Origin: Sphingopyxis sp. JAI108
GTDB taxonomy: Bacteria; Pseudomonadota; Alphaproteobacteria; Sphingomonadales; Sphingomonadaceae
Assembly (NCBI RefSeq): GCF_013410105.1
Contig: NZ_JACCCJ010000006.1
Span: forward strand, 1-64,000
Reading direction: 5' to 3'
DNA: 64,000 nucleotides
Numbering within the stretch: position 1 is the stretch's first letter; each line of letters opens with the position of its first letter. The position numbers and the translations under genes were made by a program. Positions 10,947 through 20,401 of this stretch are shown in pieces. The notes beneath the pieces are model-generated. The model did not search any database, had not been told where the DNA came from, and saw only the letters and a program-made list of their open reading frames with translations.

Positions 10947-11932
10947 TTGCCGATCACGCTCTCGGGCAGGTCTTCGCCGAACACGCGTTGATAATATTCG
11001 GCGACGATCATTCGCTCGGCCTCGTCGCACTTGTTGAGGAAGGAGAGGCGGAACGCGAAACCGATATTGTTGAAGATCGCGGTGTTCTGCGCCCAGCTGA
11101 TCACGGTGCGGGGCGACATCACGGTCGATATATCGCCATTGATGAAACCCTGGCGCGTCAGGTCCGCGACCTTGACCATATTGGCGACGGTCGTGTCGTC
11201 GGTGTTCGGTACCTTGGCGAGGACGATCGCGCTTTCGGTCGCGGCGGGGAGGTAGTTCAGCGTGACGACGATGTTCCAGCGGTCCATCTGGCCCTGGTTG
11301 ATCTGCTGCGTCCCGTGATACAGCCCACTCGTGTCGCCGAGCCCGACGGTGTTCGCGGTCGAGAAGAGGCGGAAATAGGGATTCGGGCGGATGACCCGGT
11401 TCTGGTCGAGCAGCGTCAGCTTGCCCTCGGTCTCGAGCACGCGCTGGATCACGAACATCACATCGGGACGCCCGGCGTCATATTCGTCGAAGACGAGCGC
11501 GGTCGGGGTCTGCAGCGCCCAGGGGAGCAGGCCTTCGCGAAATTCGGTGACCTGCTGGCCGTCGCGGAGCACGATTGCGTCGCGGCCGACCAGGTCGATA
11601 CGGCTGATATGCGCGTCGAGGTTGACGCGGATGCACGGCCATTTCAGCCGCGCCGCGACCTGTTCGATATGCGTCGACTTGCCGGTGCCGTGATAGCCCT
11701 GCACCATCACGCGGCGGTTGTATTTGAAGCCCGCGAGGATCGCGAGCGTCGTGTCGCCGTCGAAGACATAGGCGGGGTCCAGGTCGGGGACGCGCTCGTC
11801 GGCCTCGCTGAACGCGGGCACCTTCATGTCGATATCGATCCCGAACACCTCGCGCGCGTCGATCTCGACATCGGGCGCCGAAAGGAGCGTCGAGCCGTGA
11901 TGGTCGGGAAGGCTGTTCGGGATATCGGTCAT
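10943..11932 (-). CDS. cobS: cobaltochelatase-type AAA+ subunit CobS
   Basis: A 329-residue MoxR-like AAA+ ATPase. It has Walker [10 protein letters not shown] near residues 80-88, Walker [12 protein letters not shown] and the sensor region [16 protein letters not shown], all typical of CobS. CobS and CobT form the ring that powers CobN-type cobalt chelation. The start MTDIPNS is chosen because the upstream in-frame extension to 12001 lies in the intergenic gap and does not match the family. A SnoaL-like gene ends 91 bp upstream, and the lipoprotein hydrolase is coupled downstream. Confidence 0.92.
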   Translation of the reverse strand: MTDIPNSLPDHHGSTLLSAPDVEIDAREVFGIDIDMKVPAFSEADERVPDLDPAYVFDGDTTLAILAGFKYNRRVMVQGYHGTGKSTHIEQVAARLKWPCIRVNLDAHISRIDLVGRDAIVLRDGQQVTEFREGLLPWALQTPTALVFDEYDAGRPDVMFVIQRVLETEGKLTLLDQNRVIRPNPYFRLFSTANTVGLGDTSGLYHGTQQINQGQMDRWNIVVTLNYLPAATESAIVLAKVPNTDDTTVANMVKVADLTRQGFINGDISTVMSPRTVISWAQNTAIFNNIGFAFRLSFLNKCDEAERMIVAEYYQRVFGEDLPESVIGK

Positions 11933-12023
11933 GGCAAAGTCCAGCAAGCAAACGGGGAGAGTCGCCGCCGGGCGGCGCTTCGGCTGTCGCGGTATCGTCA
12001 TGGGTTGCGGCTTGCAACGCCTT

Positions 12024-12461
12024 TCAGAGCAGACCCAGCGCCTTCATCACCGCCGACTGGTCGTAATAGGGACGTTCGCAGACGATCTTGTCGCTGCCGG
12101 GGGCGAACTCGAAGCTCGCCGCCATGCGGATGCGGAATGCCTTGCCCGTCGGCTCGATGGTGCGCAGGCCAAGCTTGAGCGGCCCAAGATGCGTGCCGGT
12201 CAGCCAGAATTCGACGAGCACCGTGTTCGTTGCGGCGTCGGCGGCGATCGCGATGACCTCGTTCGCCTGGTCGGGAAAGGGCTCGCGCGAGGACGCGAAA
12301 TAGGATCGCACCGCCGCCTCGCCGTCGAAGATCGTCCCGGGGCCCATCAGTTCGTAACGCGGATGGTCGAAGGTCGCGAGGACACCGTCCCAGTCGTGCG
12401 TGATCTCGAGCGCCATGTGGCGGCGCACCACCGCGATCCGTGCTTCATCCAGGTCGGTCAT
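12024..12461 (-). CDS. SnoaL/NTF2-like fold protein
   Basis: A 145-residue protein of the NTF2/SnoaL-like cone fold, judged by an N-terminal helical part ([20 protein letters not shown]), the [11 protein letters not shown] motif and the beta-rich C-terminal half. Such proteins range from cyclases and isomerases to ligand-binding proteins, so no reaction is assigned. There is no signal peptide. It lies 10 nt after the J-domain gene and 91 nt before cobS on the same strand, so it is probably part of that transcription unit. Confidence 0.75.
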   Translation of the reverse strand: MTDLDEARIAVVRRHMALEITHDWDGVLATFDHPRYELMGPGTIFDGEAAVRSYFASSREPFPDQANEVIAIAADAATNTVLVEFWLTGTHLGPLKLGLRTIEPTGKAFRIRMAASFEFAPGSDKIVCERPYYDQSAVMKALGLL

Positions 12462-12471
12462 CGCGCCTCTC

Positions 12472-13065
12472 CTATGCGAACGCCTTGCTCTTCCTCAGCA
12501 GTTGATAGGCCCCCACTACCTGACCCAGACGGGTTTCGAAACTGCGATCGCCGCCATTCCGGTCGGGATGATATTTGCGGACGAGCTCGCTGTAGCGGCG
12601 TCGCAGCGCCGCGCGGTCGGCGTCGGCGGGAAGCGCCATCAACTGCATCGCGTCCTGCTCCTCGCGCGACAGGCCGGGATTGGCGGCCTCGCGCCGCGCC
12701 GCGTCCATGCGTTGCCGGAACCGCGCGCCGAGCGCGTCCATCGGGTCCTTGAAATCGGCCCAGCGCGGCGGCAGGTCGGCGCTGCCTGCGGGGCGAAAGG
12801 CGCGACTTTCGGTCTCCCATCCGGCGGTCGGCGACTGCGCCGCCATGATCTGGTCGGCGCTCATGCCTTCGAAGAAATTATAGCCGGCATTGAATTCGCG
12901 AACATGGTCGAGGCACAGCCAGCGATAGGGCGGCGGGCCGTCGGCCGAGCGGTGCGACGATACGGGTGCGCGAAACTCGCCGGCTTCGCGGCAGCCGGGC
13001 GCGGCGCAGCGTTCCTCGCGGGGGACGCGGCCATGGAATCGGGAGGGGCGGGCGGAAGACGGCAC
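12472..13065 (-). CDS. J-domain (DnaJ-like) protein
   Basis: A 197-residue co-chaperone with a C-terminal J domain. DRAALRRRYSELVRKYHPDRNGGD carries the HPD signature near residue 168, needed to stimulate DnaK ATP hydrolysis. The N-terminal 70 residues hold two cysteine-histidine groups (CAAPGC; WLCLDH) and could bind metal, but I cannot show it. The C-terminal placement of the J domain differs from DnaJ itself and fits a short alphaproteobacterial type found next to bolA and cobS. It is divergent from bolA. Confidence 0.88.
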   Translation of the reverse strand: MPSSARPSRFHGRVPREERCAAPGCREAGEFRAPVSSHRSADGPPPYRWLCLDHVREFNAGYNFFEGMSADQIMAAQSPTAGWETESRAFRPAGSADLPPRWADFKDPMDALGARFRQRMDAARREAANPGLSREEQDAMQLMALPADADRAALRRRYSELVRKYHPDRNGGDRSFETRLGQVVGAYQLLRKSKAFA

Positions 13066-13111
13066 GACAGGCTTTCGGAATCGGAGCGGTAAGCTGATCT
13101 TCGGGAGGCCT

Positions 13112-13117
13112 TATAAT
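13112..13117 (+). promoter_or_regulatory. consensus -10 box for bolA
   Basis: A perfect TATAAT lies 17 bp upstream of the bolA ATG at 13135. No good -35 box is seen at the expected distance. Transcription would start near 13124, giving a leader of about 11 nt that contains GGAG. Confidence 0.4.
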
Positions 13118-13134
13118 TTGGCGACGGAGCGCTT

Positions 13135-13425
13135 ATGGTCAACCCCATGAGCGACAAAGGCCCCGTACAGCAAGAGATGGAAAGCCTGCTCGCCGCAGCC
13201 TTTCCCGACGCGAATTTCATCCTGAGCAACGACAGCGCCAGCCATCACGGCCATATGGGCGACGACGGCAGCGGCGAATCGCATTTCAGCCTGAGTATCG
13301 AGTGGGCCGGCTTTGCCGGAATGAACCGCGTGATGCGCCAGCGCACGGTGAACAAGGCGCTCGGCGACCTGCCGGGCCAGCGCGTCCATGCGCTGGCGAT
13401 CCGCGCGACCGCGCCGGGAGAATGA
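13135..13425 (+). CDS. bolA: BolA family protein
   Basis: A 96-residue BolA/IbaG-type protein. BolA proteins bind Fe-S clusters with monothiol glutaredoxins and affect iron and envelope homeostasis. Visible marks are the N-terminal helix, the NDSASHHGHMGDDGSGESHFSL region with the conserved histidines, and the RHRMVNKAL-like helix here reading MRQRTVNKAL followed by VHALAIRA. GGAG 5 nt upstream supports ATG 13135; ATG 13147 is an alternative with no ribosome-binding site. It is the first gene of a unit with a cupin and a pirin. Confidence 0.9.
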   Translation: MVNPMSDKGPVQQEMESLLAAAFPDANFILSNDSASHHGHMGDDGSGESHFSLSIEWAGFAGMNRVMRQRTVNKALGDLPGQRVHALAIRATAPGE

Positions 13426-13427
13426 CG

Positions 13428-13796
13428 ATGGCGGACAAGGTCAACCTGGCCGAAGCCTTCGCCAGAATACCCGACGCGTGGAACCCGCGCGTCGCGGGCG
13501 ACATCAATAATTTCCAGGTCAAGCTGGTGAAGCTCGACGGCAAGTTCGACTGGCATCATCATGACACCGAGGACGAGTTGTTCCTCGTCGTCGCCGGCCG
13601 GATGAAGATGGCGTTTCAGGATCGCGACGTGATCGTCGAGCCCGGCGAATTCATCATCGTGCCGCACGGCACCGAACATTGTCCCGAGGCGCTGGACGGC
13701 GAATGCCACGTCGTCCTGCTCGAACCCAATTCGACGCGCAACACCGGCAATGTCGAAACCGAAAAGACCCGAAGGACGCTGGAAAGGCTCGACTGA
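13428..13796 (+). CDS. small cupin-domain protein
   Basis: A 122-residue single-domain cupin. Motif 1 reads WHHHDTEDELFLVVAGRMKM and motif 2 PGEFIIVPHGTEHCP, giving the usual metal ligands (two or three His, one Glu, one later His). Function is not known; such proteins can be dioxygenases, isomerases or sensors. GGGAG at 13416-13420 favours ATG 13428, though ATG 13422 overlaps the bolA stop (ATGA). It is coupled by TGATG to the downstream pirin. Confidence 0.82.
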   Translation: MADKVNLAEAFARIPDAWNPRVAGDINNFQVKLVKLDGKFDWHHHDTEDELFLVVAGRMKMAFQDRDVIVEPGEFIIVPHGTEHCPEALDGECHVVLLEPNSTRNTGNVETEKTRRTLERLD

Positions 13797-14680
13797 TGTT
13801 CACCGTCATTACCCCCTCGACCCACGACATCGGCGCGTTCGACGTGCGCCGCACGCTTCCCAACAAGGAACGGACGATGGTGGGCCCCTTCATTTTCGTC
13901 GATCAGTTCGGCCCCGCGCATTTCGACATCGGGCAGGGGATGGACGTGCGTCCGCACCCGCATATCAACCTGTCGACTTTGACCTACCTCTTCGAAGGCG
14001 CGATCGACCATCGCGACAGTCTGGGCACCTTCGCGACGATCCGCCCCGGCGCATGCAATTTGATGACTGCGGGGCGCGGCATCGTCCATTCGGAGCGCAC
14101 GCCGCCGGCCGAGCGCGCGACCGGATCGGGCATCTCGGGCATGCAGACCTGGCTCGCGCTGCCCGACGGCAAGGAAGAGATCGACCCGGCGTTCGAGCAT
14201 GTGCCCGTCGACAAATTGCCGCTGGTGGAAGATGGCAGCGTTTCGGCCCGGGTGATCATGGGCAGCCTGTGGGGCGTCACCGCACCGACGACGCAGCACA
14301 GCGCGACCATATATGCCGACATATTGATGAACGTCGGCGCCAGCCTGCCGATCGACGCCGAGGCCGACGAGCGCGCGGTGCTCGTCGCGCTTGGCGACGC
14401 GAGCCTCGATGGCGAGCTGCTCGACCGCTACAGCCTTTACATATTGAAACCCGGACAGGCGATGACGCTGCGCGCCGAAACCGACGCACGCGTGATGCTG
14501 CTCGGCGGCGAGGCGTTCACGACGCCGCGCCATGTGTGGTGGAATTTCGTGAGTTCCTCGCGTGATCGCATCAACGATGCCAAGCAGGAATGGAAGGACC
14601 GCAAATTCCCGCTCGTCCCCGGCGACAGCGAGGAGTTCATCCCGATCCCCGAGGTGCCGAAGACGGTGAGCTATCCTTAG
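13796..14680 (+). CDS. pirin family protein
   Basis: A 294-residue pirin with tandem cupin domains. The N-terminal domain shows GPFIFVDQFGPAHFD, RPHPHINLSTLTYLFEG and the GRGIVHSERTP segment that carries pirin metal ligands. Bacterial pirins include quercetinases and regulators of central metabolism, and the role here is not clear. Its ATG overlaps the cupin stop by 1 bp (TGATG), so the bolA-cupin-pirin unit is probably one mRNA. It ends before a dispersed repeat. Confidence 0.87.
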   Translation: MFTVITPSTHDIGAFDVRRTLPNKERTMVGPFIFVDQFGPAHFDIGQGMDVRPHPHINLSTLTYLFEGAIDHRDSLGTFATIRPGACNLMTAGRGIVHSERTPPAERATGSGISGMQTWLALPDGKEEIDPAFEHVPVDKLPLVEDGSVSARVIMGSLWGVTAPTTQHSATIYADILMNVGASLPIDAEADERAVLVALGDASLDGELLDRYSLYILKPGQAMTLRAETDARVMLLGGEAFTTPRHVWWNFVSSSRDRINDAKQEWKDRKFPLVPGDSEEFIPIPEVPKTVSYP

Positions 14681-14712
14681 TCGGGTTTCGATCGGAGACA
14701 GTCGTTAGCGAT

Positions 14713-14791
14713 GTGCGCCCCGGCGAAAGCCGGGGTCCAGAAAGATGACGCTAACCTGGCATATTTCCGCACGGCTTTCGCCGGGGTGCAC
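14713..14791 (+). repeat. about 80-bp dispersed palindromic element, copy A
   Basis: It starts GTGCGCCCCGGCGAAAGC and ends GCTTTCGCCGGGGTGCAC. Its centre (CTAACCTGGCATATTTCCG) matches the reverse complement of the element at 19559-19645, with only a few changes and an 8-bp shorter right arm. The two are therefore copies of one element in opposite orientation. It fills most of the gap between the pirin and DmeF-like genes. Confidence 0.75.
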
Positions 14792-14883
14792 AAGGGTCAG
14801 CTTCCCACCCAAAAGCCGTCACGTTCCATCTCCCGCGCCGCGCCCCTTGTCGAACAGGCTACGATGCGAAATAGATAGGCGGC

Positions 14884-15795
14884 ATGTCCGAATCCGTCCC
14901 CACCCAGCATTTGCATGATTTCCTCGGCGCCGCGCATGACGAGAATGCGAAGCGCACCCTGTGGGTCGTCGCGCTGACCGCGGTGATGATGGTCGCCGAG
15001 ATCGCTGCGGGTTACTGGACGGGATCGATGGCGCTCCTCGCCGACGGTTTCCACATGGCGACCCACGCCGGGGCGCTCGGCCTTGCCGCGCTCGCCTATC
15101 GCTATGCGAAAAAGCATCGTCACGATCCGCGCTACAGCTTCGGCACCGGCAAGGTCGGCGACCTGACCGGCTTCGCTTCGGCGTTGATCCTCGGCATCTT
15201 CGCGATCGGGATCGCGGTCGAATCCTTCCTGCGCCTGATCGATCCGGTGCGCGTCGATTTCGCCAGTGCGACGCTCGTCGCCGTGCTGGGGCTTGCGGTC
15301 AATATCGTCAGCGCGCTGCTGTTGATGGGCGGGCACCATCATCACGGCCACGATCATGGGCACGACCATGATCATGCGCATCACCACCACGGCCACGACA
15401 ACAATCTCCGCTCGGCCTATTTCCATGTCCTCGCCGACGCGTTGACCTCGCTGCTCGCGATCGGCGCGCTGCTCGCGGGGCGCTATCTCGGGCTCTACTG
15501 GATGGATCCGGCGATGGGCGTCGTCGGGGCGCTCGTCATCGCGCACTGGTCGTGGGGGTTGATGCGCGACACCGCCGCGATCCTGCTCGACACGAACGAT
15601 GCCGAAGCCGCCGCGGCGATCCGGAGCCGCGTCGAGGCGGCGGGGGCGGTGGTCACCGACCTCCACGTCTGGCGCGTCGGGCCGGAGGCGCGCGCCGCGA
15701 TCGTCGAGGTAAAGGGAGATGTGCGGTGCGAGGAATTGCGCGACCGGCTGACGGATATCGTCGCGGTCGCGCATCTGACGATCGCGCTGCGCTGA
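14884..15795 (+). CDS. dmeF: CDF-family divalent metal exporter, DmeF-like
   Basis: A 303-residue cation diffusion facilitator with six predicted membrane spans. Metal-site residues appear in LLADGFHMATHAG (residues 51-63) and HVLADALTS. A histidine/aspartate-rich cytosolic loop at residues 149-174 contains 15 histidines. DmeF exporters remove Co2+ and other divalent ions from the cytosol, and this loop is typical of them. The C-terminal domain is short. No DmeR/RcnR-type regulator gene is adjacent. The specific metal cannot be read from sequence. Confidence 0.87.
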   Translation: MSESVPTQHLHDFLGAAHDENAKRTLWVVALTAVMMVAEIAAGYWTGSMALLADGFHMATHAGALGLAALAYRYAKKHRHDPRYSFGTGKVGDLTGFASALILGIFAIGIAVESFLRLIDPVRVDFASATLVAVLGLAVNIVSALLLMGGHHHHGHDHGHDHDHAHHHHGHDNNLRSAYFHVLADALTSLLAIGALLAGRYLGLYWMDPAMGVVGALVIAHWSWGLMRDTAAILLDTNDAEAAAAIRSRVEAAGAVVTDLHVWRVGPEARAAIVEVKGDVRCEELRDRLTDIVAVAHLTIALR

Positions 15796-15929
15796 TCGCT
15801 CGATACTATTGCATCGCGGGGCCATAGTCGAGGCGCGCCACCATTCGATCGCCGAAGGTTGATGATGTCATCGAAGGCGCGGTATAGGCGCGGCCCCTTT
15901 GTCCCTTCATCTTTTGCGGGAGTTTTGAC

Positions 15930-16553
15930 GTGCAGATCGCGGTCCTGACCTTCGACGGCTTCAACGAGCTCGATTCGTTCGTCGCCGCCGCGATCCTGAA
16001 CCGCCTGCGCGGCCAGGGCTGGGAGGCGCATATCACCGCGCCGACGCCGAAGGTGACTTCGATGAACGGCGTGACGATCGAACGGCAGCAACCGCTCGAC
16101 TTCGCGGCAAAGGCCGATGCGGTGATCATCGGCAGCGGCATCAGGACGCGCGAGATCGCGGCCGATCCGCTGATGCTCGGCCGCATCCGGCTCGACCCCG
16201 CGCGTCAGCTCGTCGCCGCGCAATGCTCGGGAACGCTGCTGCTCGCCCGGCTCGGGCTGATCGGCGATCTTCCCGCCTGCACCGACCTCACCACCAAGCC
16301 GTGGGTGATCGAGGCGGGGGTGGAGGTGCTCGACGCGCCCTTCGTCGCGCACGGCAATGTCGCGACGGCGGGCGGCTGCCTCGCGTCGCAATATCTCTCG
16401 GCGTGGATCATCGCGCGCCTCGCCGGGACCGCGGCCGCCGAAGAGGCGCTTCACTATGTCGCGCCGGTCGGTGAGAAAGCCGATTATGTCGGGCGGGCAA
16501 TGGCGGTCGTGCAGCCCTTCCTTGCGCCCGAAAAATTGGCGCGCACCGCATAG
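15930..16553 (+). CDS. DJ-1/PfpI family protein
   Basis: A 207-residue protein of the class I glutamine amidotransferase-like fold. The nucleophile-elbow cysteine is in AAQCSGTLLLARLG, near residue 94. Members include glyoxalases, chaperone-like proteins, isonitrile hydratases and the sensor half of AraC regulators. There is no DNA-binding domain here, so it is probably an enzyme of unknown substrate. It starts with GTG, preceded by GCGGGAG. It stands alone between the metal exporter and the GMC gene. Confidence 0.8.
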   Translation: MQIAVLTFDGFNELDSFVAAAILNRLRGQGWEAHITAPTPKVTSMNGVTIERQQPLDFAAKADAVIIGSGIRTREIAADPLMLGRIRLDPARQLVAAQCSGTLLLARLGLIGDLPACTDLTTKPWVIEAGVEVLDAPFVAHGNVATAGGCLASQYLSAWIIARLAGTAAAEEALHYVAPVGEKADYVGRAMAVVQPFLAPEKLARTA

Positions 16554-16633
16554 CTGGCGATCCCATACAATACAGCTTGCTCCTGGCCGCTATAACGCGG
16601 CATTTTGCGGAGCAGGACAAGGGGGGCAGGGCG

Positions 16634-18649
16634 ATGACGGCACCGTTCAATTTCGGGCAGCGCAAATTTCTGAAGGCGTTGACCGAGGCGCTGTTCCACG
16701 AAGCCGAGATGGTGATTTCGGCCGATCAGGTCGTGACCAATGTCTGCGAGCTGTTCGAAAAGGTCGGCGGGACCAAGCTCGACGAGATCCGGCTGTCGCT
16801 GACCGCGACCGAGTTGGTGCTAGGCGGGCCCTTTTTCACCGAAAATGATGTCGCGGACCGTGTGGAGAGGCTGACCGATCGCCTCAAGAACAGCCAGATC
16901 GACCTGTTTCAGGATATGGCGCGGCTGCGCGGTATCATCTACGCCTGCTATTATGGCCATTGGCAGCCGGGACTGGAACCCGGCGACCAGGGCGCCAACG
17001 CCGCCAATCCGGTGCACCGGCAGATCGGTTTCACGCTCCCGAAGTTCCGGGCGCGCGGCAACTACGACGTCCCGCTGACGCCGGTCGTCGGGCGCGAGGT
17101 CGATCCCGCCTATATTCTCGGCGCCGACACGATCGAGGACGAATATGACGTTGTCGTCATCGGATCGGGCGCGGGAGGCGGGGTCGCCGCCCGCAATGTC
17201 GCGGCACAGGGCTATAAGGTGCTGATCGTCGAGGCAGGCCCCTTTTGCCCCAGCCACGAGATCACCCATCACGAACTCGACATGATCGCGCGGCTCTACA
17301 AGCATGGCGCGCTGCAAACCTCGACCAATCGCGATTTCGTCGTGTTCCAGGGGCGCTGCGTCGGCGGATCGTCGACGATCAACAACGGGATATGCCTCCG
17401 CGTCAACGAAGCGGGACGCACGCACCCCGACGCGCCGGACGTGCTCGCCAAATGGGCGAGCATCGGCGCGCCGATCGACGCCGCCGCCTTTCATGCCAGC
17501 TATGACGCGGTGCAGGCGAGGCTCGGCATCGCGCCGATCGAGCCGCGCAGCGGGCGCCACAACGGCCCGCACCTGATCAACGGCTGGAACAACTATGCCG
17601 CAGCATCCAGCAACCCGCGCGAACAGCGCGCCATAACCGACTGGTTCGCCAAGAATTTCGGCCCTCCGAACACCGCCAACGCCTGTGCCTATTGCGGCTA
17701 TTGCAACTCGGGCTGCGCCTATGGCCGCCGCATGGGGATCGCGCAGACCTATCTGCCCGAGGCGTGCCGCGATTTCGGGGCGCGGATATTGCCCGACACC
17801 AAGGCCGAGCGGATCGTCTGGCAGACCGCCTATGACGGCCGGCGCGAGGCGGAGGCGGTGAAGCTGGTCCTGCCCGACGGGTCGAAAAAGCTCGTCCGCG
17901 CGCGCGTCGGCGTCGTGGTCGCGGCGGGAACGATCGCCTCGTCGAAGCTGCTCGATCGCAGCGATATCGACCGCACCGGCTATCAGATATCGCTCAACGT
18001 CGCCTCGCCCGTCGTCGCGCTGATGCCCGAAGGGGTCGGGGGCGATGCGTGGGACGAGGATCAGATGTCGAGCTATGTCGATTGCGGCGACTATCTGCTC
18101 GAAAGCCATTTCCAGCCCCCGATGTCGATGGCGTCGCTGATGCCCGGCTGGTTCGGCGACCATGCGGACCGCATGAAGAATTTCGGCCGCGTCCATTCGG
18201 CGGGAATCCTGTTCCCGGCCGACCGGCGTGGGCGCGTGAAGAACGGCAAGCTCGAATTCCGGCTCGACCCCAGTGAAGATCTGCCGGTGCTGCGCGACGC
18301 GATGGCGACGCTCACCAAGGTCCATTTCGCCGCCGGCGCGCTCGAATGCTATCCGGCGCTGGCAAAGGGGCAGACGGTCACGCCCGACATGGATATCGAC
18401 GCCTTCTTCCGCGATGCGATCCGCGAACAGGATGATGTCACCCTGTCGAGCAGCCACCCCCACGGCGGCAATGCCATCAACGAGGATCCGCAGCACGGGG
18501 TCGTCGACCTCGATTGCCGTGTCCACGAAACGACCAATGTGCTCGTCACCGATGCCAGCGTCTTTCCCAGCTGCATCCGCGTCAACGCGCAATGGACCAC
18601 GATGGCGATGGCGCAATATGCGACCGGGCGGAGCGATCCCTTCGGGTAG
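16634..18649 (+). CDS. GMC family FAD-dependent oxidoreductase
   Basis: A 671-residue glucose-methanol-choline family flavoprotein that oxidises an alcohol group. The FAD dinucleotide motif [17 protein letters not shown] begins near residue 172. It follows an N-terminal helical extension of about 150 residues, as in long-chain alcohol oxidases. The second FAD signature [13 protein letters not shown] follows, then [18 protein letters not shown] with four cysteines (C-x2-C-x2-C-x3-C). The C-terminus has the catalytic His in [10 protein letters not shown] and Asn in [12 protein letters not shown]. No signal peptide is seen. ATG 16634 is preferred over a TTG at 16577 because of GGGGGGCAGGG just before it. 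The substrate is unknown. Confidence 0.85.
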   Translation: MTAPFNFGQRKFLKALTEALFHEAEMVISADQVVTNVCELFEKVGGTKLDEIRLSLTATELVLGGPFFTENDVADRVERLTDRLKNSQIDLFQDMARLRGIIYACYYGHWQPGLEPGDQGANAANPVHRQIGFTLPKFRARGNYDVPLTPVVGREVDPAYILGADTIEDEYDVVVIGSGAGGGVAARNVAAQGYKVLIVEAGPFCPSHEITHHELDMIARLYKHGALQTSTNRDFVVFQGRCVGGSSTINNGICLRVNEAGRTHPDAPDVLAKWASIGAPIDAAAFHASYDAVQARLGIAPIEPRSGRHNGPHLINGWNNYAAASSNPREQRAITDWFAKNFGPPNTANACAYCGYCNSGCAYGRRMGIAQTYLPEACRDFGARILPDTKAERIVWQTAYDGRREAEAVKLVLPDGSKKLVRARVGVVVAAGTIASSKLLDRSDIDRTGYQISLNVASPVVALMPEGVGGDAWDEDQMSSYVDCGDYLLESHFQPPMSMASLMPGWFGDHADRMKNFGRVHSAGILFPADRRGRVKNGKLEFRLDPSEDLPVLRDAMATLTKVHFAAGALECYPALAKGQTVTPDMDIDAFFRDAIREQDDVTLSSSHPHGGNAINEDPQHGVVDLDCRVHETTNVLVTDASVFPSCIRVNAQWTTMAMAQYATGRSDPFG

Positions 18650-18768
18650 GGGCCCCACATCAAATCCGCTCGTGCCAAGCTTGCCGAAACACGGTCTTTC
18701 TCACGGGCGATGAAGACAAGAGCCGCCCTTCGACAAGCTCAGGGCAAACGGGTAAGGGGGCAGCCGCC

Positions 18769-19497
18769 ATGACCTTCACCGTTGCCGCCCTCTATCGCTT
18801 CGCCTCGTTCGCCGATCCCGCCATGCTGCGCCAGCCGCTTCTCGACATCTGCGCCGGGCACGGCATCAAGGGAACGCTGCTCCTCGCTTGCGAAGGGGTC
18901 AACGGCACGATCGCCGGCAGCGAAACCGGGATCGCCGCCGTCATCGACCATATCCGCGCGCTCCCCGACTGTGCTGCGCTCGACGTCAAATATTCGACCG
19001 CCGCCGAGATGCCGTTCCAGCGGATGAAGGTGCGGCTCAAGAAAGAGATTGTGACGATGAAGGTGCCGGGGCTCGACCCCGCGCGCGAGGCCGCGCCCTA
19101 TGTCGATCCCACCGACTGGAATGCCCTCGTCGACGATCCGGACACCGTGCTGATCGACACGCGCAATGCCTTCGAGGTCGGCTATGGCAGCTTCGCCGGC
19201 GCGATCGATCCCGGAACGAAAAGCTTCGGCGACTTCCCCGACTGGTGGCGCGCCAATGCCGGCCGTTTCGCGGGCAAGCGCGTCGCGATGTTCTGCACCG
19301 GCGGGATTCGCTGCGAAAAATCGACCGCTTTCCTCCGCCATGAAGGGGTCGAAGACGTCGTCCACCTGAAGGGCGGCATCCTCGCCTATCTCGAACAGGT
19401 GCCCGAGGCCGACAGCCGCTGGCACGGCAACTGCTTCGTCTTCGACGAGCGGGTGAGCGTGGGGCACGGATTGGTCGAGGCGGGCGAGAAGGCCTAG
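18769..19497 (+). CDS. trhO: tRNA uridine-34 hydroxylase TrhO (rhodanese-like)
   Basis: A 242-residue TrhO/YceA-type protein, which hydroxylates U34 of certain tRNAs as the first step to 5-methoxy- or 5-oxyacetyl-uridine. An N-terminal acylphosphatase-like domain ([37 protein letters not shown]) precedes a rhodanese domain with [18 protein letters not shown] and the active-site loop [13 protein letters not shown], with Cys near residue 175. ATG 18769 fits the family N-terminus. An upstream in-frame extension to 18514 overlaps the GMC gene and is rejected. Confidence 0.88.
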   Translation: MTFTVAALYRFASFADPAMLRQPLLDICAGHGIKGTLLLACEGVNGTIAGSETGIAAVIDHIRALPDCAALDVKYSTAAEMPFQRMKVRLKKEIVTMKVPGLDPAREAAPYVDPTDWNALVDDPDTVLIDTRNAFEVGYGSFAGAIDPGTKSFGDFPDWWRANAGRFAGKRVAMFCTGGIRCEKSTAFLRHEGVEDVVHLKGGILAYLEQVPEADSRWHGNCFVFDERVSVGHGLVEAGEKA

Positions 19498-19558
19498 GTT
19501 CGGGAGCCTTCCCCTCGCGCGGGCGGAGCGTCGGCATTGGGGTGGGGAGCGGCCGGTC

Positions 19559-19645
19559 GTGTACCCCGGCGAAAGCCGGGGCCCAGTGCGGAAATATGCC
19601 GGGTTGGCGTCAGCATTCTGGACCCCGGCTTTCGCCGGGGCACAT
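19559..19645 (-). repeat. about 85-bp dispersed palindromic element, copy B
   Basis: Its reverse complement matches the element at 14713-14791 through both arms and the asymmetric centre (CAACCCGGCATATTTCCG). It is longer by about 8 bp because its right arm is complete (GGGCCCCGGC). It lies between the convergent trhO and methyltransferase genes, where a bidirectional hairpin could also act as a transcript end. Confidence 0.75.
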
Positions 19646-19682
19646 ATCTCTATCGTCAACTTCCTGCCACTTTCAGCCGCAC

Positions 19683-20309
19683 CTACGCCTGCACTCGCGC
19701 CACGCCATATTCGACCCAGCCGAACGGCCGCGGCGTTTTCGGCATATAGGAAGCGGCCTGCCGATCGACAGAAAACCCCGCCTTTGCATAGGCGTTGCTG
19801 ATCGGGCGGGTCAGGTGGCAGTTGCCGCCGATGCGCTTCCATATCGGCTCGATCCGCCGCTGCCATTTCGCGACGCCCGCATCGGGTGCGGCGCCATGCT
19901 CCAGGAACAGCGCGGTCCCGCCCGGCTTCAGCACGCGGCGGATCTCGGCAAGCACCGCCGCCTGATCGGCGACCGAACAGAGGGTGAAGGTGGTGACCAC
20001 CGTGTCGAACTGCCCGTTTTCGAACGGCATCGCCTCGCCGACGCCGCCCCGGATGTCGGCGTCGATACCCCGTGCCGCAGCCGCCGCCCTGCTCATCGCG
20101 AGCAGCTCGGGCGAGGGATCGAGCCCGGAAAAACTCTCGACCTGTCCCGGGCGATAAAATTCCATATTGATCCCGCCGCCGCAGCCCAGTTCGAGCACAT
20201 GCCCGCGCGCGTGCGGCACGACCTTGCTTCGAAGCTTCATGACCTGCCCCTGCGAACAGGCGCATTTGATCAGGCGTGGTACTCCATGACGTTCCCACCA
20301 GCTTGCCAT
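19683..20309 (-). CDS. class I SAM-dependent methyltransferase
   Basis: A 208-residue methyltransferase of the UbiE/COQ5-like type. Motif I reads VLELGCGGGINMEFY near residues 38-52, the acidic loop is GLDPSPELL, and the post-I motif GEAMPFENGQFDTVVTTFTLC is typical. The substrate could be a quinone, lipid or small molecule; the sequence does not decide. It is divergent from trxB (93 bp between starts) and convergent with trhO. Confidence 0.85.
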   Translation of the reverse strand: MASWWERHGVPRLIKCACSQGQVMKLRSKVVPHARGHVLELGCGGGINMEFYRPGQVESFSGLDPSPELLAMSRAAAAARGIDADIRGGVGEAMPFENGQFDTVVTTFTLCSVADQAAVLAEIRRVLKPGGTALFLEHGAAPDAGVAKWQRRIEPIWKRIGGNCHLTRPISNAYAKAGFSVDRQAASYMPKTPRPFGWVEYGVARVQA

Positions 20310-20401
20310 TCGCCAGTCTCCCCTTGGCGCGGAAGGTGACCCTTGCTAGCGCACTTGGCAACACCCATCTGTGCCTGCCGCGCAGTTCAAGAAAGATCGC
20401 C

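Noticed and set aside
16820..18658. 612-residue open frame antisense to the GMC gene
   Set aside because: Long antisense frames are expected in high-GC coding DNA; the product is low-complexity and Arg/Asp/Ile-rich with no domain, and the sense strand encodes a complete GMC enzyme.
18726..18752. CCTTCGACAAGCTCAGGG repeat-like stretch before trhO
   Set aside because: Only half of a palindrome is present and no second copy was seen in the window, so it is not listed as a repeat.
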